Positions 36,232 to 46,035 of a stretch of 64,000 nucleotides of DNA are shown piece by piece. A program made the position numbers and the translations under genes. The first letter of the stretch is position 1, and every line of letters starts with the position of its first letter. Source of the stretch: an uncultured Bacteroidota bacterium (GTDB taxonomy: Bacteria; Bacteroidota; Bacteroidia; Flavobacteriales; Schleiferiaceae); assembly GCA_913057235.1 (NCBI GenBank), contig CAJXNI010000001.1, positions 1-64,000 on the forward strand, given 5' to 3'. The notes under the pieces are model-generated. The model did not search any database, was not told the origin of the DNA, and saw nothing but the letters and a program-made list of their open reading frames with translations.

Positions 36232-37012
36232 CCCGGTAGCCGGTATTGCCTCTTACGTTCAGTACCCGTCCGCCTTCAAAAATTAAATACTGCCCTTTAA
36301 TGCCCAGCAGCTTTGAGGCAAACTCGGGCTCTTTATCTAAATTGATGCTTTTTACTTTGGCAGGATATTCTTGAACCGGGTACTGAAAGCTGTGCACCTG
36401 ATCATCTTCATTCACGTGCTTTTGCAAATCTGCCGGCAAAAGGTTCTTTAGTTTGCGCTTCTCGGCTACCAAATCAAGATTGGGTACCTCATTTTTGAGC
36501 ATGCGCTGCCAGGGCGTTTTATCGGCTATGTATTCTTTCAGGGCCACCTCTATCTGCCCGGCTTGGTAACGGTTCTCCGTTTCCGCAAAAACCAAGGCGT
36601 AACTGGCCCCCTGATCCATCCAGCGGTGCAATTTTTGCCTGGCTCGGGTAACCCCCACTTTTAAACCGGCCCCATTGGCCAGGTACACAATGTGGGGCTG
36701 CAATTGGTACTCCTTTTCAAAAGCCAAATCCCGGTCTTCCTTGCCCTCATGGGCCTGACTAAGCTCGGGTCTAATGATGCTTTCCCCCGCTCGCGGATTG
36801 GTAAAGAAGCAATTTCGGCAAAAGCCCATTCTAAATAAGTCTTTAAACTGATTGCCACAGCCACTGCAAAACTTCTGGTTCAAAAACACAATGCCTACCT
36901 TTCGGCCAATTAAGGCGTTCATTTGCAGAAAGTCAGCATCGGCTTTGAGGAGATAGTGAACACCATTCTCAAAATAAGTAGGCATTTTTGCCAGTGTGAT
37001 TCCAAATTCCAT
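36212..37012 (-). CDS. DUF2797 family protein with a zinc-ribbon
   Basis: This 266-residue soluble protein is of unknown role. A four-cysteine zinc site is formed by C49-x2-C52 (FCSGCG) and C65-x2-C68 (FCRNC). Downstream, HIVYLANGAGLKVGVTRARQ resembles a GIY-YIG-like strand-turn, followed by a WMDQGASYALVFAETENRYQ helix region. I recognise this as DUF2797. The possible nuclease relation is an inference from the pattern. It faces the membrane-protein gene with a 20-bp antisense overlap and is divergent from GH3. Confidence 0.8.
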   Translation of the reverse strand: MEFGITLAKMPTYFENGVHYLLKADADFLQMNALIGRKVGIVFLNQKFCSGCGNQFKDLFRMGFCRNCFFTNPRAGESIIRPELSQAHEGKEDRDLAFEKEYQLQPHIVYLANGAGLKVGVTRARQKLHRWMDQGASYALVFAETENRYQAGQIEVALKEYIADKTPWQRMLKNEVPNLDLVAEKRKLKNLLPADLQKHVNEDDQVHSFQYPVQEYPAKVKSINLDKEPEFASKLLGIKGQYLIFEGGRVLNVRGNTGYRVSFSVL

Positions 37013-37052
37013 GGGGGTAATTTATATTTTCGGTGGCTAAATTAGACATTAA

Positions 37053-38567
37053 ATGAAGCTTGATCTGGTAAGCAACTTTTTAAGCTGGCGCATGAAAAAG
37101 CGCTACCACCAAATTGAACTTTTCATGAAGTACCCGCATGAGGTACAAACTGAAATTCTGTCTGATTTGTTGCGTGAGGCGCAGGATACCCACTGGGGTA
37201 AGAAATATGGTTTTGGCAGCATAAAAACCTTTGAAGATTACACCAAAAACCTACCACTGTGCTTTTACGAAAACATAGAGCCCCTGGTTGAGCGATTGCG
37301 GGCTGGAGAAAAGGATTTACTGTGGCCAGGCGAGATTAAATGGTTTGCCAAAAGCAGCGGCACCACCAATAGTAAGAGCAAGTTTATTCCGGTTAGCCAG
37401 CAGGCTATTGAAGACACGCACTTCAAAGGCGGCAAGGATTTACTTAGTATTTACAGCAATTTATACGAAGAAACCACCATTTTTAGCGGTAGTAATTTAC
37501 GCTTAGGCGGAAGTACCTACACCAATAATAAAAAGAACAACAGCTATTATGGCGATGTGTCGGCCATAATTATTGAAAACCTGCCCTTTTGGGTGGAGAT
37601 GCGCAGCACCCCCAATAACAAAATTAGCCTCATGGACGAATGGGAGGCTAAGATTGAAGCCATTGCCACCACCAGCATCAAAGAAGACGTAGCCAGTCTG
37701 GCCGGTGTTCCTAGCTGGATGCTGGTTTTGCTGCACCGCATTCTGGAAAAATCAGGTAAAAGTAATTTACACGAAGTTTGGCCTAACCTGGAGCTCTACA
37801 TGCACGGTGGGGTAAGTTTTGGCCCCTACCGAAAGCAGTTTGAAGCCCTCATGGGGCGCCCTATCAACTACCTTGAAACCTACAATGCCTCTGAGGGATT
37901 TTTTGGCATTCAGGATCAAAAAAATGCAGAGGACATGCTGCTCATGCTGGATTACGGCATTTTCTACGAGTTCATTCCTATGGAAAAATTTGATGGTGTA
38001 AACTCCCCCACCATTCCGCTGAGCGAGGTAAAGGTAGGTGAAAACTACGCTTTGGTCATCAGCAGCAATGCCGGACTTTGGCGCTACATTATTGGTGATA
38101 CGGTGCGATTCACCAGCACCTACCCCTATCGCATTAAAATCTCCGGACGTACTAAACACTTTATAAATGTGTTTGGTGAAGAGGTTATAATTGAAAATGC
38201 CGAGGTGGCTTTAAGCCATGCCTGTGAAAAAATGCAAGCCACGGTGGCAGAGTACACCGTAGCGCCCGTTTTTATGGAAGGTAAAAGCAGCGGTGCCCAT
38301 CAGTGGCTCATTGAGTTTGAAAAGCGTCCGCAAAATATTCAGGCTTTTGCCGATGTTTTAGACCAACGCTTGAAAGAATTGAACAGTGACTATGAGGCCA
38401 AACGCCACAAAGATATGGCCCTAAAGCCTCTGCAAATACTTGAGGCCAAGCCCAAGCTTTTTTACCAATGGCTTAAGAGCAAGGGCCGTTTAGGCGGGCA
38501 ATACAAAGTGCCGCGTTTAAGCAACAGCCGCCAGCACATAGATGAACTGATAGCTTTAAACACATGA
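37053..38567 (+). CDS. GH3 auxin-responsive promoter-family acyl-adenylating protein
   Basis: This 504-residue protein is of the GH3 fold in the ANL adenylating superfamily. The ATP-binding loop is SSGTTNSKSKFIP (about 107-119), with YNASEGFFGIQD at the acyl-AMP site and a RYIIGDTVRF hinge. Plant members conjugate amino acids to hormones. The natural substrate in Bacteroidota is unknown, so an adenylate-forming ligase is as far as the sequence goes. A TATTTTCG box lies 21 bp upstream. The 3' end overlaps the next gene by 4 bp. Confidence 0.88.
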   Translation: MKLDLVSNFLSWRMKKRYHQIELFMKYPHEVQTEILSDLLREAQDTHWGKKYGFGSIKTFEDYTKNLPLCFYENIEPLVERLRAGEKDLLWPGEIKWFAKSSGTTNSKSKFIPVSQQAIEDTHFKGGKDLLSIYSNLYEETTIFSGSNLRLGGSTYTNNKKNNSYYGDVSAIIIENLPFWVEMRSTPNNKISLMDEWEAKIEAIATTSIKEDVASLAGVPSWMLVLLHRILEKSGKSNLHEVWPNLELYMHGGVSFGPYRKQFEALMGRPINYLETYNASEGFFGIQDQKNAEDMLLMLDYGIFYEFIPMEKFDGVNSPTIPLSEVKVGENYALVISSNAGLWRYIIGDTVRFTSTYPYRIKISGRTKHFINVFGEEVIIENAEVALSHACEKMQATVAEYTVAPVFMEGKSSGAHQWLIEFEKRPQNIQAFADVLDQRLKELNSDYEAKRHKDMALKPLQILEAKPKLFYQWLKSKGRLGGQYKVPRLSNSRQHIDELIALNT

Positions 38568-39373
38568 AAATAGTAGCCCTATGGTGCACGGTATTTCTTG
38601 GGCCCGTCTTGCTTTCGGCCCAGTTGAGTTTTACACCGCTCAAAACCATCTCCATTCCCAAAGGGGCTACGCTACTAACGGCAGACCAGTTTGGCAATTT
38701 ATACCTGGCCTATGATGAGGAGCTGAAAAAGCTATCGCCCCAAGGCAAAGAGCTTTACAGCTACAGCGACCCCTTGTACGGAGATATTAGCGCCATAGAC
38801 GCTTTAAACGCCATGAACCCGCTGCTTTTTTACAATGATGTAAATCAGCTGCGTTTGGTGGATAACCGCCTGAATGAAAGCCAGGCCTACAACTTGCTGG
38901 AGGCCGGTTTTATTGACCCCACCCTAGTGGCTTACACCGATGAAGACAATATTTGGATTTACGATCAAATTCAAGATCGCATGATCCGCTACAACCTCAG
39001 GCACAGCAAATCTACCGCGCAAAGTCAGGTAATCACCCAAATCACCAATTCTGAAAATCAGCCCGAAGCGCTGTTTTGCAGCTTCAACTATTTGCTTCTG
39101 AAACTCCCCAATACGGGCGTATTGGTTTTTGATGCCTTGGGCGCCTACCAAAAAACAATTAACCTCAGCGGTAAGCCTATGATGAGTTTTTACAACAAAA
39201 GTCTCTTAACCATCAGTGAAAAGGGCGGTGTAAACCTTTACGACCTCAGCACTGACCAAAAAGAACTGGGTCTCTTGCCGGAAACAGGCATGAAACAAAT
39301 CTATTTTGAAGGCAGCAAAATTTACCTGCTTTTTAACCAAGAAGTTAAGGTGTACCAGCTGAACCGCAGCTAG
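38564..39373 (+). CDS. Secreted beta-propeller-like protein of unknown function
   Basis: This 269-residue exported protein has a signal peptide (about 1-19, cut after LLSA). The mature part has repeated short beta-strand units with D/N-rich turns, such as ADQFGNLYLAYDEELKKL, TDEDNIWIYDQIQD and EGSKIYLLFNQEVKVYQ. These look like blades of a propeller. I know no named family. It is coupled to the GH3 gene by an ATGA overlap and is followed after 62 bp by the second nucleoside kinase. No catalytic motif is visible. Confidence 0.7.
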   Translation: MKIVALWCTVFLGPVLLSAQLSFTPLKTISIPKGATLLTADQFGNLYLAYDEELKKLSPQGKELYSYSDPLYGDISAIDALNAMNPLLFYNDVNQLRLVDNRLNESQAYNLLEAGFIDPTLVAYTDEDNIWIYDQIQDRMIRYNLRHSKSTAQSQVITQITNSENQPEALFCSFNYLLLKLPNTGVLVFDALGAYQKTINLSGKPMMSFYNKSLLTISEKGGVNLYDLSTDQKELGLLPETGMKQIYFEGSKIYLLFNQEVKVYQLNRS

Positions 39374-39402
39374 CGTTTCTGCGCTCTTTAGCGTTAAAAT
39401 AG

Positions 39403-39410
39403 TAAGTTTG
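39403..39410 (+). promoter_or_regulatory. -7 element before the second deoxynucleoside kinase
   Basis: TAAGTTTG followed by C lies 25 bp before the ATG. It would let the kinase be transcribed apart from GH3. A TTTC about 23 nt upstream is a weak -33. Confidence 0.5.
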
Positions 39411-39435
39411 CAGCCTTGTCTAAAAACAAACAACC

Positions 39436-40050
39436 ATGCATATAGCGGTATCTGGTAATATTGGTTCAGGAAAAACTACCCTTACCCGAATGTTGGCCAA
39501 ACACTATGGCTGGACTCCTCACTATGAGGATGTAGAAGACAATCCGTATTTGGATGATTTTTACCGTGAAATGCAGCGCTGGTCTTTTAACCTGCAGATT
39601 TACTTTTTGAACTCCCGGTTCAGGCAAGTAAAAGAAATTAGGGAAGGGGCCGATAATGTCATTCAAGACCGCACCATTTATGAGGATGCGCATATTTTTG
39701 CGCCTAACCTGCATGCCATGGGCTTAATGCCCAGCCGTGATTATGAGAATTTTCAATCGCTTTTTAGCCTGATGGAATCCTTTATTAAAGGGCCAGATTT
39801 GTTAATCTACCTGCGCGCCTCCGTGCCTACCCTGGTAGACCAAATTCAGAAGCGGGGCCGCGATTACGAAAGCACCATACGCATAGACTACCTTAACCGC
39901 TTAAACGAGCGCTATGAGGCCTGGATCTCCAATTACGATAAAGGCAACCTTTTGGTGATTAACGTAGATGAAAACAAGTTTGCGGTGAATCCAGAAGATA
40001 TGGGGACCATCATAAACCGCATTGATGCCGAATTAAACGGACTTTTTTAA
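39436..40050 (+). CDS. Deoxynucleoside kinase (copy 2)
   Basis: This 204-residue dNK-family kinase phosphorylates deoxynucleosides in the cytoplasm. The P-loop is VSGNIGSGKTTLTRML (about 5-20), followed by EDVEDNPYLDDFYREMQRW. VIQDRTIYEDAHIFA carries the DRx catalytic motif, and KRGRDYESTIRIDYLNRL is the lid. It has an ATG start and its own -7 box, and ends at a strong hairpin shared with hppA. Compared with copy 1 at 31.7 kb it keeps the DRT motif where copy 1 has a less typical segment, so substrate preference probably differs. Confidence 0.92.
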   Translation: MHIAVSGNIGSGKTTLTRMLAKHYGWTPHYEDVEDNPYLDDFYREMQRWSFNLQIYFLNSRFRQVKEIREGADNVIQDRTIYEDAHIFAPNLHAMGLMPSRDYENFQSLFSLMESFIKGPDLLIYLRASVPTLVDQIQKRGRDYESTIRIDYLNRLNERYEAWISNYDKGNLLVINVDENKFAVNPEDMGTIINRIDAELNGLF

Positions 40051-40086
40051 AAACTACGTTTTACACCTTATTGGCTACAGCATAAA

Positions 40087-40118
40087 AAAAGCCCTCCGAA
40101 AAATTTCGGAGGGCTTTT
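40087..40118. terminator. Bidirectional terminator between the kinase gene and hppA
   Basis: A long perfect stem (AAAAGCCCTCCGAAA with TTTCGGAGGGCTTTT) with a 2-nt loop and A/T runs on both sides separates convergent genes. Confidence 0.93.
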
Positions 40119-40139
40119 TAAAATCTAGTATTCTAGGGC

Positions 40140-42653
40140 CTAGCCCGCCATAACCATGTTGGCGGTAAACTGACCGTTGGCATTACGCACAATGCGCACC
40201 TTGCTGTCAAACTTGGTGTTTTGATCTACTTGAATGAAACCGTAACCGGCAAATTCATTGTCACCCGATTTTACCAGCTCATTGGCTTGAAAAATGAAGG
40301 ACTCAAAGCGAGCGTCAAAAAGGGCGCTGGCGTTTTGCGGATTGATCTCAATGAGTACATCGCTTAATACCTTTTCATTTTGCTCGTTTGCACTGAAGTG
40401 AAGTACTTCTAAAGTAGCCTCCTCTTGGTTGGGGCCTAAAAACTCTACGGAGCCAATGGCATCTGAAGAGCTAATGAAGGCATCCTGGCTGTAGGAAACC
40501 GACTCAGTAGCCGAGTGGTGTCCTTCGCTTACGCTGATGTGCGGAGCAATTACCAAGGATACGATAGACATCAATTTGATGAGGATGTTCATACTGGGAC
40601 CAGAAGTATCTTTAAAAGGGTCGCCAACGGTGTCACCGGTAACCGAGGCCTTGTGAGGCTCCGAACCTTTGTATTCCATTTTACCGTTAATTTCTACACC
40701 GGCTTCAAAGCTCTTTTTGGCATTATCCCAGGCACCTCCGGCATTGTTTTGGAAAATACCCATCAGCACACCGCTCACCGTAACGCCAGCCAATAAACCA
40801 CCCAGCATTTCTGCAGATGAAGTATCGGGGAAAACGTCTTTAAAGCCAAAACCTACCAACACGGGCGTAATTAAGGCAATGGCACCTGGTAGCATCATTT
40901 CTTTGATAGACGCTTGCGTAGAAATTTCCACACACTTATCGTATTCCGGCTTGGCTTTGTGTTCCATAATACCGGGGATTTCCTTGAACTGACGTCTTAC
41001 CTCAACCACCATGGCCATGGCCGCACGGCCCACCGCTGAAATGGCTAAAGAGGAGAAAATGAAAGGAATCATGCCACCAATAAACAGCATAGAAAGTACG
41101 GGCGCCTTGTAAATGTCAATGGAGTCAATGCCGGCAATACCTACAAAGGCTGCGAATAAAGCCAAGGCGGTTAAGGCCGCCGAAGCAATGGCAAAACCTT
41201 TACCCGTAGCCGCGGTGGTGTTTCCTACCGCATCCAAATTATCAGTACGGCCGCGAACTTCTTCGGGTAAACCGCTCATTTCAGCAATACCACCCGCGTT
41301 ATCGGCAATAGGACCAAAGGCATCAATGGCCAACTGCATGGCCGTTGTAGCCATCATGCCCGCTGCGGCAATAGCCACACCGTACAAGCCGGCAAATTGA
41401 TAGGAAGCCATAATACCAGCTGCCAAAATTATAATGGGTACCACGGTACTTTGCATACCCATGGCCAAACCGCCAATAATGTTGGTGGCGTGCCCGGTAG
41501 ACGATTGCTTCACAATAGAAAGCACGGGCTTTTTACCCATAGCGGTGTATAGCTCGGTAATCCAGCTCATTAAGGCTCCCACAATAGAACCTACTAAAAT
41601 GGCAAAGAACACATCCAGGTTACTGAACTCGTAACCACGTAGGTCTAGACTCTCCGGTAACATCCACAAGCAAAGCGGTAGTGAAGCTATTACTACTAAA
41701 ATAATAGACGACCAGTTACCAATATTTAAAGCGGCTTGCACCGAGCTGTCTTCACCCTTTATGCGTACAAAAGCCATGGAAATTATAGAGAAGATAAGCC
41801 CTAAACCGGCAATAACCATGGGTAGTAAAATGGGGGCCATCCCGCCAAAATTATCATCAGAGCTCATCTCCTGACCCAATACCATGGAGGCCAAAATGGT
41901 GGCTACGTACGAACCAAAAAGGTCGGCTCCCATACCAGCTACGTCCCCAACGTTGTCACCAACATTGTCTGCAATGGTGGCCGGGTTGCGCACGTCATCT
42001 TCGGGAATACCAGCTTCTACCTTACCAACCAGGTCAGCGCCCACGTCAGCGGCTTTGGTGTAAATACCCCCGCCTACCCGGGCAAAAAGGGCAATAGACT
42101 CAGCTCCTAATGAAAAGCCCGCCAACACCTCAATGGCGGTTTTCATGCCATCACCAGTAATGGCCTGGCCTTCGGGAACAAAAACATTGTAAAAAACAAT
42201 AAACAAAGAGCCCAGACCTAAAACGGCTAAACCGGCCACACCCAGACCCATAACCGAGCCTCCGGTGAAGGAAACTTTTAAGGCTTTTACTAAGCTGGTG
42301 CGGGCTGCCTCGGTGGTGCGCACATTACTTTTGGTGGCTACACGCATACCAATGTATCCGGCTAGAGCCGAAAGTACCGCACCAATTACAAAGGCAATGG
42401 CAATAATGGGCGAAGAATGTTCTACCAAGGTACCGGAGTAGCCCAGTAAAATAGCCGCAATGATTACAAAGTAGCTCATTACCTTCCACTCTGCCTTTAG
42501 AAAAGACATGGCGCCTTCGGCAATGTAGCCTGCTAATTCAGCCATATTCTTTTCGCCAGAAGGCTGCTTTCCAACCCAAGCCGATTTGGCCAGCATAATT
42601 AAGATTCCAACGAGTCCCAGAGCCGGAACTACGTACATTAACCAGTCGTTCAT
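40140..42653 (-). CDS. hppA: Membrane-bound K+-type pyrophosphatase with C-terminal extension
   Basis: This is an inner-membrane ion pump driven by pyrophosphate hydrolysis. The 837 residues have about 16 helices. The PPi site motif [11 protein letters not shown] lies at 203-213, with [15 protein letters not shown] next to it, GGAWDNAKK late in the chain and [15 protein letters not shown] near the end of the core. The [10 protein letters not shown] motif (about 475-484) has alanine where K+-independent enzymes carry lysine, so it is the K+-stimulated class, which includes Na+ pumps. Which ion is pumped is not settled. The core ends near residue 704 and about 133 extra residues follow, forming a probably periplasmic domain. 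Confidence 0.95.
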   Translation of the reverse strand: MNDWLMYVVPALGLVGILIMLAKSAWVGKQPSGEKNMAELAGYIAEGAMSFLKAEWKVMSYFVIIAAILLGYSGTLVEHSSPIIAIAFVIGAVLSALAGYIGMRVATKSNVRTTEAARTSLVKALKVSFTGGSVMGLGVAGLAVLGLGSLFIVFYNVFVPEGQAITGDGMKTAIEVLAGFSLGAESIALFARVGGGIYTKAADVGADLVGKVEAGIPEDDVRNPATIADNVGDNVGDVAGMGADLFGSYVATILASMVLGQEMSSDDNFGGMAPILLPMVIAGLGLIFSIISMAFVRIKGEDSSVQAALNIGNWSSIILVVIASLPLCLWMLPESLDLRGYEFSNLDVFFAILVGSIVGALMSWITELYTAMGKKPVLSIVKQSSTGHATNIIGGLAMGMQSTVVPIIILAAGIMASYQFAGLYGVAIAAAGMMATTAMQLAIDAFGPIADNAGGIAEMSGLPEEVRGRTDNLDAVGNTTAATGKGFAIASAALTALALFAAFVGIAGIDSIDIYKAPVLSMLFIGGMIPFIFSSLAISAVGRAAMAMVVEVRRQFKEIPGIMEHKAKPEYDKCVEISTQASIKEMMLPGAIALITPVLVGFGFKDVFPDTSSAEMLGGLLAGVTVSGVLMGIFQNNAGGAWDNAKKSFEAGVEINGKMEYKGSEPHKASVTGDTVGDPFKDTSGPSMNILIKLMSIVSLVIAPHISVSEGHHSATESVSYSQDAFISSSDAIGSVEFLGPNQEEATLEVLHFSANEQNEKVLSDVLIEINPQNASALFDARFESFIFQANELVKSGDNEFAGYGFIQVDQNTKFDSKVRIVRNANGQFTANMVMAG

Positions 42654-42691
42654 TGTTAGTGTATTGATTTGATTAGCTAAAAATAAGGGCG

Positions 42692-42722
42692 CAAAAGTAA
42701 ACGAAACGCCCTTATTGCCAAA
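42692..42722 (-). promoter_or_regulatory. Promoter of hppA
   Basis: On the minus strand TTTG (42719-42722) and TACTTTTG (42692-42699) are separated by exactly 19 nt. The -7 box is followed by CGCCC. The leader is about 30 nt. Confidence 0.7.
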
Positions 42723-42808
42723 GCAATCGCAATCAATTACTTAGTTTGTAGAGTAGGTCTAAATATTACAGCCTGTTTTGACGCCTAATGCGTTGTGGGT
42801 CGGGTACC

Positions 42809-42844
42809 AAAAACAAAGGCTGTTCTTTGCAGAAACAGCCTTTG
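42809..42844 (-). terminator. Terminator after pdhB
   Basis: An 11-bp stem (CAAAGGCTGTT with AACAGCCTTTG) and a 9-nt loop are followed on the minus strand by GTTTTTGG. Confidence 0.85.
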
Positions 42845-42870
42845 AATTTAAAAGGGATTACAGCGAAACT

Positions 42871-43851
42871 TTAAATGTAAAGCACCTCTTTTACCGCTTT
42901 AATTACGTGATCAGCGTTAGGTAGATAAGCCTCCACTAACACGGGTGAGTACGCCATGGGCGTGTCTTGTGCGTTAATTCTGCGGATGGGTGCATCCAGG
43001 TAGTCAAAAGCATGCTGCTGCACGTGTGCGGTAATCTCGGTAGAAATATTGCCTAAGGGCCAGGCCTCCTCTAAAATAACCAGGCGGTTGGTTTTCTTTA
43101 CCGAGTTTACAATGGTTTCGTAATCAATGGGGCGCACGGAGCGGAGGTCAATAATCTCGCAACTGATGTCATCCTTTTCAAGCTCTTCGGCTGCTTTGTA
43201 GGCCTCTTTAATTATTTTACCAAAGCTCACGATGGTTACATCGTTTCCTTCTTGCACGGTATGGGCCTTGCCAAGTTCCAACAGATACTCGTCCTCCGGC
43301 ACCTCGCCTTTATCGCCATACATCTGCTCGCTCTCCATCACTAATACAGGATCATCATCTCGTATAGCTGATTTAAGCAAACCTTTGGCATCATAAGGGT
43401 TGGAAGGCACCACTACCTTTAAACCGGGTGTATTGGCGTACCAGCTTTCCAAAGCCTGACTGTGGGTAGCCCCTAGCTGTCCCGCGGAAGCGGTAGGACC
43501 TCTGAAAACAATGGGGACATTAAACTGCCCACCGCTCATTTGGTACATTTTAGCGGCATTGCTAATGATTTGGTCAATGGCCACCAGTGAAAAATTGAAA
43601 GTCATGAATTCAATGATGGGGCGCAGCCCGTTCATGGCCGAGCCTACGCCAATACCGGCAAAGCCCAATTCAGAAATGGGCGTATCAATCACACGCTTAG
43701 GGCCAAACTCATCTAACATACCTTTAGAGGCCTTGTAGGCTCCGTTGTATTCGGCTACTTCTTCACCCATGAGGTACACCTTCTCATCTCTGCGCATTTC
43801 CTCACTCATGGCTTCGGCCACCGCTTCTCTAAATTGAATAACTCTGCTCAT
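42871..43851 (-). CDS. pdhB: Pyruvate dehydrogenase E1 component, beta subunit
   Basis: It is the beta half of the thiamine-diphosphate E1 enzyme that decarboxylates pyruvate. The 326 residues have YLMGEEVAEYNGAYKAS, DTPISELGFAGIGVGSA with the cofactor-binding glutamate, FRGPTASAGQLGATHSQ and LEEAWPLGNISTEI. All are typical of the PDH beta subunit rather than the 2-oxoisovalerate type. No alpha subunit or E2 gene is next to it; it forms its own transcription unit. A TACTTTTGCCCACC site lies 23 bp upstream and a terminator follows. Confidence 0.93.
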   Translation of the reverse strand: MSRVIQFREAVAEAMSEEMRRDEKVYLMGEEVAEYNGAYKASKGMLDEFGPKRVIDTPISELGFAGIGVGSAMNGLRPIIEFMTFNFSLVAIDQIISNAAKMYQMSGGQFNVPIVFRGPTASAGQLGATHSQALESWYANTPGLKVVVPSNPYDAKGLLKSAIRDDDPVLVMESEQMYGDKGEVPEDEYLLELGKAHTVQEGNDVTIVSFGKIIKEAYKAAEELEKDDISCEIIDLRSVRPIDYETIVNSVKKTNRLVILEEAWPLGNISTEITAHVQQHAFDYLDAPIRRINAQDTPMAYSPVLVEAYLPNADHVIKAVKEVLYI

Positions 43852-43873
43852 ATTCTTCTTTAACTAAGGTGGG

Positions 43874-43881
43874 CAAAAGTA
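43874..43881 (-). promoter_or_regulatory. -7 element of the pdhB promoter
   Basis: TACTTTTG on the minus strand, continuing as CCCACC. The 14-nt sequence TACTTTTGCCCACC is identical to the site before tig. No clear -33 TTTG is seen. Confidence 0.55.
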
Positions 43882-44078
43882 ATAATTTGTGGGAAGGAAA
43901 CAGGGGTAGGTTTTAGAGGAAACGCTTGCGCGGAAAATGAAAGGGGCCCCCTAAAAATTTTTGGCAGCTATGGCCCCAAGACAGTGGGCTGCGTCAAGTT
44001 ATTCTGCTGAGCCTTTTGATGGGAAAAAATGGAAAGACGCTTCCAAGTTTACCAATTCATCCAACCTCAAAAACTTGC

Positions 44079-46010
44079 CTACCGCACCAAAGTAAAATGC
44101 CCCCGCTTCACTTGCCAGGCGCCATCAAATTGGTAACGTAAAACAAAAACATACACCCCACCCGGTAAATCACCGCCCGAAGGGTCCGTGCCTTGCCAGT
44201 CATTCCGATAGGGTTTGGCCTGAAAGACTATCCCGCCCCAGCGGTTAAAGATTTGCAGCTCATTTTTGGCTGGTAGATTTACGATCTCAAAGGCATCATT
44301 GAGGCCATCTCCGTTAGGTGTAAAGGCACTGGCAATGTAAATGCCACTGGTATCGCATTCAACTTTTTCGTTTAGGGTAAATGGGTAATTGAGGGTGTCG
44401 CAAGCACTTATTACCTGGAGGTTTTCATCACCGGGGCTGCGGTACACGGCTTTGGGGCCGATTTGCCCGTTGCTCCAACGGTACTCACCAAAGGCCAGAG
44501 GGTCTAATTCCAACACTAAACTATCATTTTGAGGGCACAGCTCTCCGCTTAAACCGGATGTGTCAATTTCTAAGGCCGGATGATAACGCACCTGCAGGGT
44601 GTCTTGCCAGGTTCCGCAGTAGCTGCTGCTTTGTAAAATATACCTGCCGCTATCACTCAGCCAGGTGCCAGCCGTGCTTGGGCCGTGTAGCCACTGATGG
44701 CTTACGGCTGTATCTAAAGCGGCCTGTACCCAAAGGCTATCACCAGCACAGAGGGTAGTGTCTAACCCCGCCAGGCCACTTTGATAGGGCGGGTAGTAGC
44801 GCACCGTTATGCTGTCACGCTGTTTCCAGCGATTGTCATAGGCTACTTCTACCCAGTAGGTGCCGGGTTGCTTAATGGTAATGCTGCTATCGGTAGCGCC
44901 TGTGCTCCACTGAAAGGTTTTTGTGGCTTCAATTTTAAAGCTATCCGTATGGAAGGCGTGTAGCGTTAGGCTATCACCTGGGCACAATAGGGTATCATTG
45001 GGCAGGTGTACGCTAAAAACACTGTCTAAAGGATCATAGAGGTAAATGGCGGCAAAAAAGTAGTCCCCGTGAAAGGTGTACTGTCGAAAAGGTACTTGAG
45101 TTGGAATTGGCGCAAAGTGCATTAATCTATAAGGAAAGTCCGGATTTCCATAGTTATTAAAATTGCCTAAGGTTAGAAACTCCTCTCCTCCCTCAGCCAC
45201 GAAGGATTGTTTTACATGAGTCCATTTCCTGAAATTACTCGTATCATTATAGATGGAGTCTTGGGTTGAAGTTACTTGAGGTACTATATTTTGCCTTTTG
45301 TAATCTAAGAAGCGGAAAGTGTCAACTGAGAAATACGCACTTATTTCACCTAAGGTGTAATAACTATTCCATTTCCGCGCAGTCCAGAACTCTAGAACAT
45401 ATTCTTTCTGTGACACTAGAGGTTCTTTCAATCTTGTTTCGGCAAAAGTTCTTCGGCCATTGAACCGCGATCCATAATGTGTATGAGTTGCGTTAGGATC
45501 AGTTGTGGGAGTATTAGCATACAGTGGCGGGGATAAAGGCACAAATCCAGGGCTGTTTGGAGGACATGTTGTGATTGTTGAATATGCGAAAAAAGGCTGC
45601 ACATCGAAAGAATCCAGTAGTCGTAGGGCAAGGTAGCCATCACCCTTTACAGGTTGTGGCATAAACCACTTAAGACTATCATTACATGATCTATTCCCAA
45701 ACAACAGATATGGCATAAGCTCAACTGTGTCTATAGGAATAAACGGGCAATTTTTATGAATACTAACATACGAAAGCATTTCTCTTAAAGGTATTGGCCT
45801 AATTACAGAAGTATCAGGAGGGATAAACCAATGTCTTTGCATGGGCACACGCCAATTAAGAGAAGAACTTTGGATATAGCCCCCTCGATCCTTAATGTCA
45901 ACACATGAGTTGAGATCCGAAAAATCATGGTTCCGCACCAAATTCTGACCCTGCGCTAAAGGCAGGGTGAGTTGGGTTAGTAGTACAGCAATTAATCCAA
46001 GCTTCTTCAT
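44079..46010 (-). CDS. T9SS type B sorting-domain surface/secreted protein
   Basis: This 643-residue secreted protein has a signal peptide (about 1-21). The N-terminal part is a large unrecognised domain (about 25-330). Three immunoglobulin/PKD-like repeats follow, each opening with a cysteine motif such as LCPGDSLTLH, LCAGDSLWVQ and LCPQNDSLVL. The C-terminal gliding-associated (CHU_C) domain starts at about residue 560 with SAFTPNGDGLNDAFEI and includes LQIFNRWGGIVFQ and GGDLPGGVYVFVLRY. This is the type B signal for export through the type IX system. It is consistent with gldD/gldE in the window. The role of the cargo is unknown. Confidence 0.9.
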   Translation of the reverse strand: MKKLGLIAVLLTQLTLPLAQGQNLVRNHDFSDLNSCVDIKDRGGYIQSSSLNWRVPMQRHWFIPPDTSVIRPIPLREMLSYVSIHKNCPFIPIDTVELMPYLLFGNRSCNDSLKWFMPQPVKGDGYLALRLLDSFDVQPFFAYSTITTCPPNSPGFVPLSPPLYANTPTTDPNATHTHYGSRFNGRRTFAETRLKEPLVSQKEYVLEFWTARKWNSYYTLGEISAYFSVDTFRFLDYKRQNIVPQVTSTQDSIYNDTSNFRKWTHVKQSFVAEGGEEFLTLGNFNNYGNPDFPYRLMHFAPIPTQVPFRQYTFHGDYFFAAIYLYDPLDSVFSVHLPNDTLLCPGDSLTLHAFHTDSFKIEATKTFQWSTGATDSSITIKQPGTYWVEVAYDNRWKQRDSITVRYYPPYQSGLAGLDTTLCAGDSLWVQAALDTAVSHQWLHGPSTAGTWLSDSGRYILQSSSYCGTWQDTLQVRYHPALEIDTSGLSGELCPQNDSLVLELDPLAFGEYRWSNGQIGPKAVYRSPGDENLQVISACDTLNYPFTLNEKVECDTSGIYIASAFTPNGDGLNDAFEIVNLPAKNELQIFNRWGGIVFQAKPYRNDWQGTDPSGGDLPGGVYVFVLRYQFDGAWQVKRGHFTLVR

Positions 46011-46035
46011 TGTTTTTGTAAGATAAACACTCTTC

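Noticed and set aside
43970-44095. 41-codon plus-strand ORF upstream of the pdhB-side gap
   Set aside because: It overlaps the end of the T9SS cargo gene on the other strand and shows no domain or promoter.
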